64,000 nucleotides of DNA from Begonia masoniana (taxonomy: Eukaryota; Streptophyta; Magnoliopsida; Cucurbitales; Begoniaceae). The position numbers were made by a program, and so were the translations under genes. A model generated the notes under the pieces. That model ran no database searches, had not been told where the DNA came from, and was given only the letters and a program-made list of their open reading frames with translations. Positions 1-10,892 of the stretch are shown one piece after another. Each line of letters starts with the position of its first letter. Positions within the stretch are counted from its first letter, which is position 1. The DNA is taken from assembly GCA_022432975.1 (NCBI GenBank), contig CM039509.1, forward strand, positions 18,675,760 to 18,739,759, given 5' to 3'.

Positions 1-2
1 TC

Positions 3-986
3 CGGCAATTGACAGAGCTTGTTGCTCGTCAATCCCGGCAATTCGAAATGTTAATGATCGGGAGAGATTTTGGGAATTCAAGCTTGAGTACTTCAGGGGA
101 CCATAGTGATGAAAATTTTAGACGACTCCGACCTCCAACGTTCGATGGAGGACTTACGGATCCGGTCCACACCGAGGAGTGGATTCAAACGATGGAAGAT
201 TTGTTTGACTTTGTTAAGGTAAAAGATGTAGAGAAGGTCTTTTATGTCGCGTTGCATCTCGAGCGTGACGCAAAACTTTGGTGGGTCACCATCCAGACCA
301 CGACTAATGTGGGGGAAATGTTGTGGGGACCATTCAAGAATTTGTTTTGTGAAGAATACTTCTACAATGTCGTTTGGGCAAATAAGATATCAGAGTTTAC
401 CCAGCTTCGACAGACAGGTTCGGTAACAGACTATGTTAGAGAGTTCGAAGCGCTAACCCATTTTGTCAGCCATCTAGAGAGGGAGAATAAAAGCAAGATA
501 TACCATTTTGTGCAATGACTAAAGGAAGAAATTTATAGAGGCGTGAAGATATCTGGAGTTCAGGACATCTCATATACGGAAGTTGTTGTCAAATCTTTTG
601 AGGTAGAAGAAATAGAACTTAAGAATAAAAATCAAAGGGAGTCCATTGAGAGGTTCCTCAGGGGTTTTCAACCACACCATGGAGAAGAAAGGCAACAACC
701 AATGAGGGGAGTAAAAAAGATTGACAAGGAAGATATTGAACGAAGTCGACTGAAACGTATACAAGGACCTTTGCACAAACCACAATGCCCATGGTGTAAG
801 AAAAACCATTTCGGTAAGTGTAAAGCAGGTTCGAGCCGATGTTTCAAATGTAATGAAGAATGTCATATCGCCTATAATTGCCCAAGATGGATTAAGGGCC
901 CGGCAATAGTTGCACCGGAGGTTGCGACTCGCAGCAAACCCGTTGGTACCGAACCACCAGCGGGAAGATCAGGTACAATTTTATAG
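3..986 (+). pseudogene. gag remnant of element R1 (Ty3/gypsy), 5' end outside window
   Basis: This is the capsid/nucleocapsid (gag) part of a Ty3/gypsy polyprotein. The frame is already open at the window edge, so the true start lies upstream. Visible features are the gag core (FDGGLTDPVHTEEWIQTMED, then the conserved tryptophan pair in AKLWWVTI, then QTGSVTDYVREFEAL) and one complete CCHC knuckle near the end, CFKCNEECHIAYNC, which binds nucleic acid in the family. One in-frame TGA at 516-518 interrupts the frame, and it ends with TAG at 984-986 right after SGTIL. That is the point where the protease begins in elements B and G. The piece cannot give a full-length gag. It is a decayed relic, and its assignment to the family is secure. 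Confidence 0.9.
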
Positions 987-3104
987 TGTTGGTTAATGAA
1001 ATAAAGAACGTTAAAATAGAGATGTAGTTTAGAATGAGGATTTAAAGTGATTTAATTGGATATTGCCTTAATGTGAAATAAGTATTGATATATGATTTGT
1101 TACCTTGTTGTTAGATTATGGGTTGATAGGATTATTGTTGTTGGGAGGTGGATGGGAAGTACTTAGGATTATTCTTATTATAACTATTATTTTTCCTTTA
1201 AGTGAAAAGATCTACTAGATTAAAAGGTTCCTTGGGGTGAAGATAAATTTAAGGATAGCTAGCTCATGGGTAGAAGGATGACCTCAATAACATGACGCCC
1301 GTAAGATATATGTTTACCCTACAAGATATTGTTAAAATGCTCAAAAGTTGGATTTCGTTTGGGACATATTGACTCGAGAACTATGATCGATTGCAGGGTC
1401 GAGGACCCGACGTTCGAATCCATATTAGAATAAAAAAACCAAGTGTATGAAGTGTCAGAATACAAGATAGGTACAGACTGATGCTCCCGAGGTAACAAAT
1501 AGGGTCGTATGATCAAGGACTACTCGATGTAGTAGGGGCGCTAGACGGAAGTTTTTCCAAGGATTTTGCTCTTATAGAATTCGGTGTCGCTTACCAATTT
1601 ACAGAGAGCTCAGGTACGATGTTAATTTAGGATGAGGAGGAATGTGTTAGAATACTTAAGGGAGAATGATTGTAAGAGAAACTAAGAGAAAGAAGAATGT
1701 TATAACGTACCCTATGATATAGTGAGATGATTTAAGGAGAGCCAAGTAGTTATCTCATAATTTTCTTTAATTGAAGCTAAGTACACACTATAAAACTAAG
1801 TAGTTAATATTCAAAATTTTTATAAGTGGACAATTAGAGTTGAAGTGATAACCATTAGGTAAAGTACGTGGGTTACGTTCTGGTGCGATAGTGGTGAGAA
1901 TATAGTAGGTTAAATATAGGATGATGGGGGACCTTAGAAAAAAAAGGGGTTAAGCATCAAGATGAATGACCTAGTGTAACTGTGATGAATTGTGAACACT
2001 TAGAATTTTGTTACTATAGGGGAAGACTTAGCGAAGTTAAGGGTGATCAATAAATAGTAGATGCGTTAGACATTTGGTGCTGCTTGATCAGAGTATATGG
2101 AGCAAAAATATAAGAGTTAGAACTAACTCAAAGGCCTAAATGCATTAACTAATCAGAGAAAAGTTTAGCACCTTAGATTGAAAGTCATGTTTAAAGGTTT
2201 AGTACAACAGGTGCAATGGTTGGAAGGGATGACGATTCGACATGAGTGAGTATCAATTATAGAAAAATGTAACGAGTAAGAGATTGCGAAATTTTTGGGT
2301 TTAGGAGTATAAGAGATAAGTTGTGAGTCTATAGTTGATACAATTTAAGTTGAGAACCACAAACATAAGGCTTACCTCCAAGATGGAAGTAGAAACATCA
2401 GTGTTCGAGAAACTAGGAAGGTAAACCTTAATGAAGTGATGTTTCTAAATTTTTGAAAATATAAGGACAAGATTGGGAGGAGATATTTAAGTGCAAAACT
2501 ATTTATACGATCCAGCTTACAAATGGACCACGATCTTAGGATAGTAGCAACTTTAGCTCCCAGTTGGACCCATTGAGACCTTGAAGGTATTTTCGATGAT
2601 ATAGCTGGTGAAAAATGGAAATGGGGACTTTAGGCGAGGAATCTGCCCTGAGTTAGTTATCGAGATTGGTGAAATGCCTGAGGAAGTGTGTGACTTAGGA
2701 TACCATTGATGAAATAGTTATGGGAGATCATTACTAGAGAAAATGTGCAAATTGATTTGGTGTACATTACGACTAAGAGTAAAGTCGATGAATTTACGCA
2801 GAAGTTTGAGTTACAGCCCAGGAATTAGTAGAAATCTTTAGACGATAGTCAATCCAAATGATGTTAGGAAGATTAAGTATGACTATTATCTAAAGGTATA
2901 ACTGAGGAAAACGTTGATTTAGGAAAAACTTTCAAATTAACTTTATTAAGAGATTGGGGATTTGGAATGAGCTTTGATCAAGGAATATAAAATGATCGTA
3001 GAGAGAGAAATAAAGTTAAACGCAAGGACATTTAGGAACTAAGAATTTAAGGTATACACTTTTCGAAAGAAGTTTGGGTATGAAGCAATGAAAAGTGTTA
3101 TGTC
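987..3104 (+). other. degenerate internal region of R1, no intact gene
   Basis: AT-rich sequence between the gag remnant and the pol tail. No reading frame of note survives. A stretch near 1370-1420 can be read as a decayed protease-end motif (MIDCRV, compare ATIDCRV in B), so this is probably rotted pol with deletions. From about 1990 the sequence resembles the internal region of element D just after its gag (16403 onward). The part at 2380-2480 matches D on both sides of the C insertion (around 18540-18641 and 38202 onward). R1 and D therefore belong to one related, pol-deficient lineage. Confidence 0.65.
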
Positions 3105-3359
3105 AATGTATTTCACGTGTCCATGTTGGGAAAATGCGTGCGTGACTCTACCCACACTGTAGAAACAGTGAACATAAAGATCCAACCGACATTGACATAT
3201 GGAAAAGACCATTGCGGATCCTAGAATTTACAGTCCAAGTGCTACGCAAAAAAGAGATTCCATTGGTAAAGGTTTTATGGCGCAATCATAATGTGGAGGA
3301 AGCTACTTGTGAGAGACAACATGATGTAATAGATAAGTATCTGGAACTAAATGTCTAAG
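3105..3359 (+). pseudogene. pol C-terminal (chromodomain-like) remnant of R1
   Basis: Conceptual translation starting at 3105 gives NVFHVSMLGKCVRDS and then QPTLTYGKD, matching the end of the integrase in B, F and G. A frame change near 3230 is needed to continue with VLRKKEIPLVKVLWRNHNVEEA, the chromodomain-like tail typical of Del/Tekay chromoviruses. It stops just before the polypurine tract (about 3383-3397). It is clearly non-functional, with an internal stop and a frameshift. Confidence 0.8.
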
Positions 3360-3397
3360 CAAATTTTGGGGATAAAATTCTGTTAAGGTTGGTGGGA

Positions 3398-6015
3398 TGT
3401 AACACCCAATATTTTTGGTCATTTAATTTTCCATAAAATTCACTAAACAAAATAAATTCGCTATAAATGCTATGTTCATTTTTTTTGGAATTTGGACGCC
3501 GCCAATGTATGGGTTTAAGAAAATAGGGCAAAACTGAGGGAGTTAAAATGTATGAGGTTTTAAACGAGAATCTGAAACAAAACTTGACACTTCTTTAATA
3601 AAATTCTCTCTCTCTCTCTCTCTCTCTCTCTGCGTAAAACAATAGAGCACCACCTCCCCCTTTAATTTTTTTCCCCTTTCATTTTCTTCTCCCCTCCCTC
3701 TCTGCGTTTCTTTCCAGCGATGAACCACAACGACGCCGACGACGACGATGAACGGAAGCCCTCCTCTCCTCCGTTTCTTTCGATTTCTTTGTTTAAGGTA
3801 ACGCCGTACGTTATTAACGAGTTTAGGCTAGTTATTCGTTGATTTTGTTAGATGTTTTTAGGGTTAGCGTCAATTTTATTCCAAAGCATGTTAGAACGTT
3901 ATTTAAGGGTTCAAATGGATAAAATAAGGAAAAACTAAGCTCGTTCGATGAAAAATGGGAATTCGATCAAAATTGTCTTTTTACTAGGCAGCCTACGAAT
4001 TTGAATTCTATGGTCGTTACCGGCTTGCTTTTTAAAAATTAATGATTTCATGTTAAACTAGATGTAATGAGGTTTCCGAAACATGTTGAATCGTCAAAAA
4101 CGGACAAAAACTAAGAGAGTTACGACCGTTTGAATTTTAGCCTAAAAATTGGAGAAATATGAGATTTTTGAATGGAAATTTGTTTGAATTTGAAATTCGG
4201 TTATTTTAGGCTATTTGAATGAGCTTGGGTCGTGTTTTACCTAGTTTATTAGTTAGCATTTTTGTAACGTTGTTTATGGTTCGATTTTACGTGTTAGGGT
4301 CGTGACTCACCGAGGAAATACGTTCAAGGCTTGCAAATTTTACGGACCTCAGATAAGTTCATACGCATGTGTTGGCCCTTAAGGCCTTACATCACGGAGG
4401 TACTAGGCTTTTATGTTGTCAGGTTTGTTGACGGGTAGATAGGTCGTAGATTATGTCTTAAGTTAAGTGTGTTTGTTTTATGTATTGTCTTGATGACCTG
4501 TTGTTTATTTTATGCTTCGAGGACTTGTCTTTTAATTATGTTATGTTTATGCACAATGTATGTTCATGCATCACTTTTTCAAGTAAAATCATGCAAAATA
4601 TTTTGCGCACATGATTTGAAGTTAAGAAAGATGAAAATGTAAATGTAAAGTACGATTAAGTGTGGGACGGGGACTGGAATATGTTCTTGTCTTTCCCTTA
4701 AACTATGTAAAACCGTTCTTGCCAAGTACAACATGTATTTTATCCCTCTCTAGGACCCGACAAAACCACTAACCAAGTCATGTATGTATGTGCGCCTGTT
4801 CTTCTATAAGCCCCACTTATACCACATGTCCACTTGAATGTAAATATAAAGTAATGTTCATGTTTTTGAAACATTCATGCATAGCACGTGCATCCTTTAC
4901 ATTATATGATCTTACTGAGCTTTAGGCTCATTAGTTCAACTCTATGATGTAGGTACGGATCGTACGGATGAGGACTCAGAGCCTCAGGCCGATGTGTAGG
5001 TGCAGTTGGCGGGACGAGTTTGTGGGGGTTGGTTGCGACAGTCAGGCGTATATTGACCCGTGGGTGACGTTTCGAGGTGTATGTCATGTTTGTATAGTCT
5101 TTTGTGATTTTGTGTAGATGTTTTAAAACTGTTGTCTAGGTAGTTATCCTTTTGAAAAACATATTGGAACTGTTTGGGCTATTAGGTTGTGCATGGATAC
5201 ATTCAGTTTTTAGATCGATCCATACAGTTTGATTTCTTAGATTTTGCCACGTTTTATTACATGTTTTGAGCTACGTTTTTGAGTCGTGTTTTTGAAGTAT
5301 TTTACATTTAGAGAGGTAGGGAAAGGTTTTTGCTAAGTTTAATGTGAAGTGTAAGTGGATAAAATGTGGAAATTGTTGAAGTGGGAGAAAAAGGGGTGAA
5401 GTGGGCGTGTAAGGGGTGCTGTGCGAGCGGGCGGGTTGCGCTGGGTGTGCAGGATGCCTCCGCAGGGCACGCGCAGCCGATCGATCGTAGCCGAGGTCCG
5501 ATCAATTGGCGTTATATCTGATTTTAGTAGGGGAACCAGAGTGCTCGCCGATCGATTGCTCGTGGTCGTGATCGATCGGCTGTGGCACATGGTCGGCGCC
5601 AGAGACGGCGCCGATCAATCGACCCTGGGGGCAAATTGATCAGCTGCCCAGCGCGCGCCACCAGGGCACTGCGTGCACCCGGGTAGGTGGCGCGCTCTGG
5701 ATGTGTGCCGCGCGCTCGACGGTAGCGCGCCGCATGTCAAGCGCACCAAATCCATTTTTTTTCAAGTTTTGATTTGTAAGCACGTTTCAACCCGACGTTT
5801 CGCGATACTTCTAAAACGTATTTTTAGAACATTTTTCCACGCATTTTAAACGATTTAAACGACCAAAAAACCGAGTCAACACTTTACCGAAAATGACTTT
5901 AGGCTTCAATTTAGAGTTTTAAAAAGTCAAAAAATTTCTACATCCAAAATGTCCAAGCCTAGAGTCAACGTCACGTAAAGTCACGTGGCGGCCCTGCGGG
6001 GTTGGGGTCGTCACA
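3398..6015 (+). repeat. 3' LTR of element R1
   Basis: Begins TGTAACACCC directly after a purine-rich tract and ends GTCGTCACA, giving the TG...CA ends of an LTR and 2618 bp. It holds the modules shared with other LTRs here: GTTTAAG/GTAACG near 3797 (possible 5' splice site), GTGTTAG/GG near 4297, a GGCCTTACATCAC motif near 4371, and TTACTGAGC...GATGTAG/GTAC near 4911-4953. CGATCGATCG-type repeats lie at 5477-5640. The position of the right end is inferred from the CA terminus, because the 5' LTR lies outside the window. Confidence 0.75.
3606..3631 (+). repeat. (CT)n microsatellite
   Basis: Uninterrupted CT dinucleotide run inside the R1 LTR, in the CT-rich stretch expected of a retrotransposon 5' leader. 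Confidence 0.95.
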
Positions 6016-6359
6016 TCACGAACCAGAAAAAACCTAAAAAGTGACGGTGATTCAAAGATCCAACGACGTCGCCCATGCTACTAGTGAGTAACTCAACAAT
6101 AGTACAACCCGTTAATCAAAGGGTGGCTAGAGAACGAGTTAGTGACAACACTACCCACGTAACGTCCACTGGTGGCCAGCCAACCTCTAGCACGACACGA
6201 CCTGACATATCAAATAAAAACACTACGGCCAAGTTTAGAGATTCGAAACTCATGAAGCACGTCATCACCGCTCTATTACCCATTTTGCAACGTATAAACA
6301 AGCAACCTTCATTTAACATACGGTGCATACAATCTAACTTTGGTTGCTTAGCTAGATAC
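6016..6359. other. unassigned spacer between R1 and LTR E
   Basis: 344 bp with no recognisable LTR, gag or pol similarity. A 109-codon frame opens at 6075 but runs into the next LTR (stop at 6404) and has no recognisable domain, so I do not call it a gene. This may be a sliver of old genomic DNA or a diverged element. Confidence 0.4.
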
Positions 6360-8238
6360 TTTAACACCCGAAAATCTCCTGCAACGTACATAGCCCTAAA
6401 TTAGGTTATATATGAGAGTTTAACGTTAATCCTAGATTTAGGCTAAGTATAAGAGTTAGAGAGTGAAAGTTGGAATTGAAAAACCATAAAGTAGATGAGG
6501 TTTAGTGTATTATTAGTTAGAAATAAAGAAAAAGTAAAGAAAAGAAGAGAATGAGTGCTTAAGGAGGAAGCTTCCACGTTTGACTAGAGAAAAAAGAATG
6601 GAGAGGTTACTTTCCAAAATTAAAAAACTTGGTGGTAAAATTTTAAAGAGGAAAGGTGGAGGTTTAAATGTTAAAATCATTAAAGTGTATAAGGGAAAAA
6701 ACCCTTGTTTCTCCTCTTCCTCCTCCCACGAAAATTTGTAGCCTCCATTAAAGATTCTGCACCTTCTTTCCATCAAGTTTAACAAGGATTTTGTGGTAAG
6801 TTTTAATGGGTTTTAGGTTGCATGCAAATCTTTGGTAGTTTTAGGTGTTTTGGTGGTGTTTTGAGTGAGTTTGGTTGGAGTTTAGGAAACCCTAAGTGTG
6901 AGCTCCGAATTTTTGGTTTCCTTTGCTGATTTTCTTGCTACTTTTGATGGTTTAAACATTAGAGAGGTTGTTTTAGGTTGATTATGTAGATAGATTACAG
7001 AAGTGGTGGATTTTTGTGAAAAACCAGTTTTTGGATCAACGTTGCCGATTTTGTTAGGTGCAGAATTCGATCTGCCATGCTCTTTTGTTTAGTAAAATGA
7101 ATTAATTCAATGGATAGTAGACATGTAGAGGTTTACGGAATGAGTTGGATTGTTGAAATCCAATGAAAAACGAGTGAGTTATGGCCGATTGAAGTTTGGA
7201 CACTAAAAATGAGGGAATTTCTGGATTTAGGGTGTTTTGTTTTAAAAGTGGTTTAATTTGTTGTTAGATTTAGTTTAGGCATTCCTTAGAATTCCTAGAG
7301 TGTTACTAAGTTAATTCTCTATATATGCTAGGTTAACGAGTGAGTGATTTGTGTACTCGGATTAAGCCAAATACGTGCGGAGAATACAAGTAAGTAGAGG
7401 AGTGTGTGTGTTTTGCCTTCGGGCCTACACCATGGAACGGTAGGGTTGTTTGTTTGTTTATTTGGTTATTTTATTTTGTGTTGGAGCATTGTATTGACAT
7501 GCATCATGGTTTTGAACTATGAAAAAATACGAGTTTTAGCATGACTTTGAAATGTGAGCATGAAATGTAACAAGATAAAAAGAACTGTAACTTGGTCTTG
7601 AGTAGAGCTGCCTCGTTGGGGATTAGTGCTTGGGTGTAGCACCCCGAGAGGGCTTCTACGAGAGAAGCACTGCTTAAGATACGTAATGTGTCGTGAGTAT
7701 GAACGCCTCGAGGTTAACGTGCGAGAGAAAGCACTAGAGGGTTCTACGATCGATGTGGGAGGAGATCGTGTATGGCTGTCCTAGATGGTTATGGGACGTG
7801 TGCTGTCCGGTCTTGCTTTGCTGGGTCAAGGCGTGGCCATCCTAGACTGTTATAAGATGTGTGCCTACTTGATCCACACGGCCTGGTGAAAGATTAATGG
7901 AATGAGAATGAAATGAACATAACAGAGAGTTTAGAAACTGCATGTGTTAGGGTTGAGTGTGCATTATGTTTTGTTTACATTCATTATTCCCTACTTACTA
8001 AGCATTAGGCTTATGTTTTGTGTTCTATAGTGTAGGTGACAACGAGCTCTCAGGTGAGCTTTATGAGGAAGGTCAAGACTAGGACGCAGTCGGCAACACA
8101 TGTTGTATGCTGGTGCAGGCAGTTGTTAGGGCGTCTTAACCGTGGTGTGTCTGGGAGGTGTGGTAGCTGGTAGTTGAGATTTTGTCTGTATGTATAACTC
8201 TTTTTGGTGTGTTCTGGACATATTGTATAAAACGATGG
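6360..8238 (+). repeat. LTR E, first segment (host of the nested stack)
   Basis: Starts TTTAACACCC, a one-base change from the usual TGTAACACCC, and then follows the LTR layout of the solo LTR at 10893 (ATAGCCCTAAATTAGG near 6389). It includes a CT-rich leader ending TTGTG/GTAAG at 6795, GCTAG/GTTAAC at 7331, AAG/TAAGTAG near 7390, a 31 bp conserved motif at 7411, and CTTACTAAGC...GTGTAG/GTGA at 7994-8035. It is interrupted at 8239 and resumes at 9605, 44520 and 44854. The net length of about 2.5 kb matches sister LTRs with the last ~100 bp missing. Confidence 0.75.
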
Positions 8239-9604
8239 TGACATGCCTCAGTTAGCATGCAAAAAGAAATCTAACAAATTCTCTTGCATTAACTAATTCC
8301 CCTACTTATTACGTATTCTCTCTTTTTGTAGGAATATTTATGAGGAAGGATTGCACTTGGAGCACAAGGAGAAAATCACCAAGTGCCCTATGGGAATTTG
8401 TCTTCCCGGCCCTCTAAATGTGTAATTTTTATTTCAAACTTATTTGGCATACATTCTCATTTATTGTATGGATTATATATTTGCATCATGCATTAGATTG
8501 TGTGGTTAGGGTTAGATGTATGTTGGTGGATTATGGGTTGAAGAATTTCAACTCAAATATTCAAGAAAAAAACCTACAACAAATGGAGCCCAAAGGAAGC
8601 CATGGCCCAAAGAAGAGCCCACATTTAAAGGTATGATTTTGCAGGTACAAGAGTTAGTGGAAACATGGATTGATGACTTGGCAAATTCTCAACCATTGGC
8701 TAAGCAATGGCTCGATTTTAAGGGGAAATTACAACAGGAGGGGCGCACGGGCAAGTGAGATGAGGCGCACGGGCAGCTGGAAGGATCGCCGTCCTGGTGC
8801 TGGTTGCACCAATCAGCGCGCGCGTCCAGGATCGCTGATATGGCGCTCGCGCGTGTGGCAGAGCCTGGTTGGCTGGGCAGCGCGCGCGACTTGAGATCTC
8901 CCCACCATCCGATCTTGAATTCATCCAAGGGTCATTAATTACTCTTCCAATCCATGCCAAATTCTAATCCACCCTAAGATTTCTATAAATTCATAGCATT
9001 GGTGCATGTTTAAGAACTTTTGCCAAATTAATAAAATAACTCTTTTTCTTTCAAAGCTTTGCTTTGGTTTTCCTTGGTTTTTTGAATCAAATGGAGAAAC
9101 CCTCCATTATTAGCCTAACTTCGGGTTGCTAGGTTAATTCTTAACTATTCCCTCGCCTTTTCCAACGGGATTAGGAGTTGAGGATGAAAACCTAGGCCCT
9201 AGGTGGTCGGTTTTCCTTCGGGAAAATCGTGTATTCAAAAAGCCTAACATTAGATAGCTCTTTGAATCTGCCGAAAGTATTTCCATTTACTTGCTTTCCA
9301 TCACATTTTCACACACTTCAGTTTTATTTTCTTGTCATTTTCTTCTTCATTTTTGCATCATCTCTCTCCATGGTTTCATCCATAATTTCCTTCATCTTTC
9401 TCTTCATTTTTCTTCTATGTTTCATACCTTCATCTTGGATACACCCCTCGGCCATCCTTGGCACACACCATCACCTCATATTTTCTTTACATTTATTGTC
9501 ATTTTAGTCCTTGTTCTCGGCCATATACACAACGACACACCCGAGCACTCTTTTGATTATTTTGTGGGTAACACACGGACCCTTCTCTAGGGGATCCCGT
9601 GTCA
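8239..9604 (+). mobile_element. solo LTR of an unidentified LTR retrotransposon family
   Basis: 1366 bp bounded by inverted ends TGACA...TGTCA and flanked by GATGG (8234-8238) and GTTGG (9605-9609), a 5 bp target duplication with one mismatch. It contains CTATAAATTCATA near 8982 (TATA-like), AATAAAATAA near 9029 (poly(A)-signal-like) and no retroelement coding domains, as expected for an LTR. It differs from the TGTAACACC families around it. A Tat- or Athila-type origin is possible but not shown. The hydrophobic frames at 9229-9590 look like chance frames in T-rich DNA. Strand is taken from the TATA and poly(A)-like signals. Confidence 0.7.
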
Positions 9605-10071
9605 GTTGGTTTTCAGGATTTTGGTTTTAGAAAATTAAACGTTATGCTGCTCAGTTTTTCCTAAATGAAATGAATGAAACGATGTTTGTTTCCTCAATTT
9701 TTACATTTCTGCTGTCATTTTCGAGTCGTATACTCAGGATATTCACGTGTCAAGAAGTTGAAAATGTTGGAAAAAGGTTTTGGTAAGTTGTAGGTGATTT
9801 GGTTGGGTGAAATGTGAAGGAAAATTGAGAAACGAGAAAGAATGGTGTATGTGGTGTGCTGGTGGCCGAGGAGGAGGCACGCAGGGCGGGGAAGGGTGCG
9901 TGCTGGCGCTGGTGTGGTGTGTGCAGCAGGCGCGCGATGCGCTACTAGGGAGCGCGCGATGCGCTACTGGGGAGCGCGCAGTGCCTAGCGCCGATCGATC
10001 GACAAGATTGTCATTTTTACTCAGGCAACCCGAAAGGTCGCCGATTGATCGCCTTGGGGGCGCGCGGGTTG
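9605..10071 (+). repeat. LTR E, second segment
   Basis: Continues LTR E after the solo LTR. The sequence at 9619-9660 (TTTTGGTTTTAGAAAATTAAACGTTATGCTGCTC) parallels the 13153-13200 stretch of the solo LTR at 10893. It carries GC-rich direct repeats (GCGCGCGATGCGCTACT at about 9931 and 9954) and CGATCGATCG-type repeats at 9991-10060. It is cut at 10072 by element D. Confidence 0.75.
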
Positions 10072-10298
10072 TGTAACACCCGGTTTTACGGGTTTTCGAT
10101 TTTTCCCCATATAAAGGCATTTTCGTAAAAATGGTAAATTAAATCCGTTTTACGAATGAGAAGTTTTGTTAGAGCCCCAGCGATGAATTGTAATATTTGG
10201 TGAGATAAGAAAATTTGGAGAAACCGAAACGATAGGCTAATTAACGAAATAAGTGAGGATTTAGTATTGAGGGGCAAAAAGGTAATTGCCATGAGAAA

Positions 10299-10309
10299 TT
10301 TTATAAAAA
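10299..10309 (+). promoter_or_regulatory. TATA-like box in D 5' LTR
   Basis: TTTATAAAAA lies about 30-40 bp upstream of a CT-rich stretch that looks like the start of the transcribed leader. The 3' LTR has a decayed version (ATTTTAGAAAAACACC near 42275). The promoter role is inferred from position and composition. Confidence 0.45.
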
Positions 10310-10892
10310 CACCTAAGTGTTTTGTCTCCTCCCATGTTCTGCTTCATTCTCCAGAGAAGAAAAACTCTTCTCCCTTGTGCAGTCTCCCCTCCCTCACGTA
10401 TTCTCTCCTCCGGCGACGAAGCTTTTGCTCCAGGGACTCGTCCTTCACGTTTCTTCTCCGAAATCACTCCCTAGGTAAGATTCTATAGCTTTCGGATGCT
10501 AGTTTCCACTTTTTGGGTTGTTAAACGATTAGGATTTTGTTAAGATTTTCGTAAAAATTGTCAGGTTTTGTTAGAAACGGTTAGATATTGTTGAATTGGC
10601 GATTATTGGACGTAATTAGTTGATTTAATATGGATTGTTGAAGTTTTTGTGGTTGGAGAGCTTGGAAAACTCCATTAATGGAGGTTTATGAATCTTGAGC
10701 TCGAATTTCTCGACGAAAAGCCTGAATGAGTTTAATTAGAGTTTTAGGAAATTTTGCCTTAACTAGGGGTTTCGTTAGTTTCGGAAACTCGATGGTTTAG
10801 ACACGATTTTAATATGATTATTGTGAAATATTCTAGGTGAACGACGCTCGTGGACGAAGCTCGGCTTTCTAAGGACAACAGGTAAGTCTTCG

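Noticed and set aside
570..866. 98-codon minus-strand frame opposite the R1 gag
   Set aside because: It is a shadow of the gag coding frame, with no supporting features of its own.
6075..6404. 109-codon frame in the unassigned spacer
   Set aside because: It has no recognisable domain, overlaps the start of LTR E and has an equally long frame on the other strand (6116-6391).
9229..9590. Hydrophobic 92-99 codon frames resembling a membrane protein
   Set aside because: T-rich DNA inside a solo LTR gives Phe/Leu/Ile runs in two frames. There is no conserved start or homologue.
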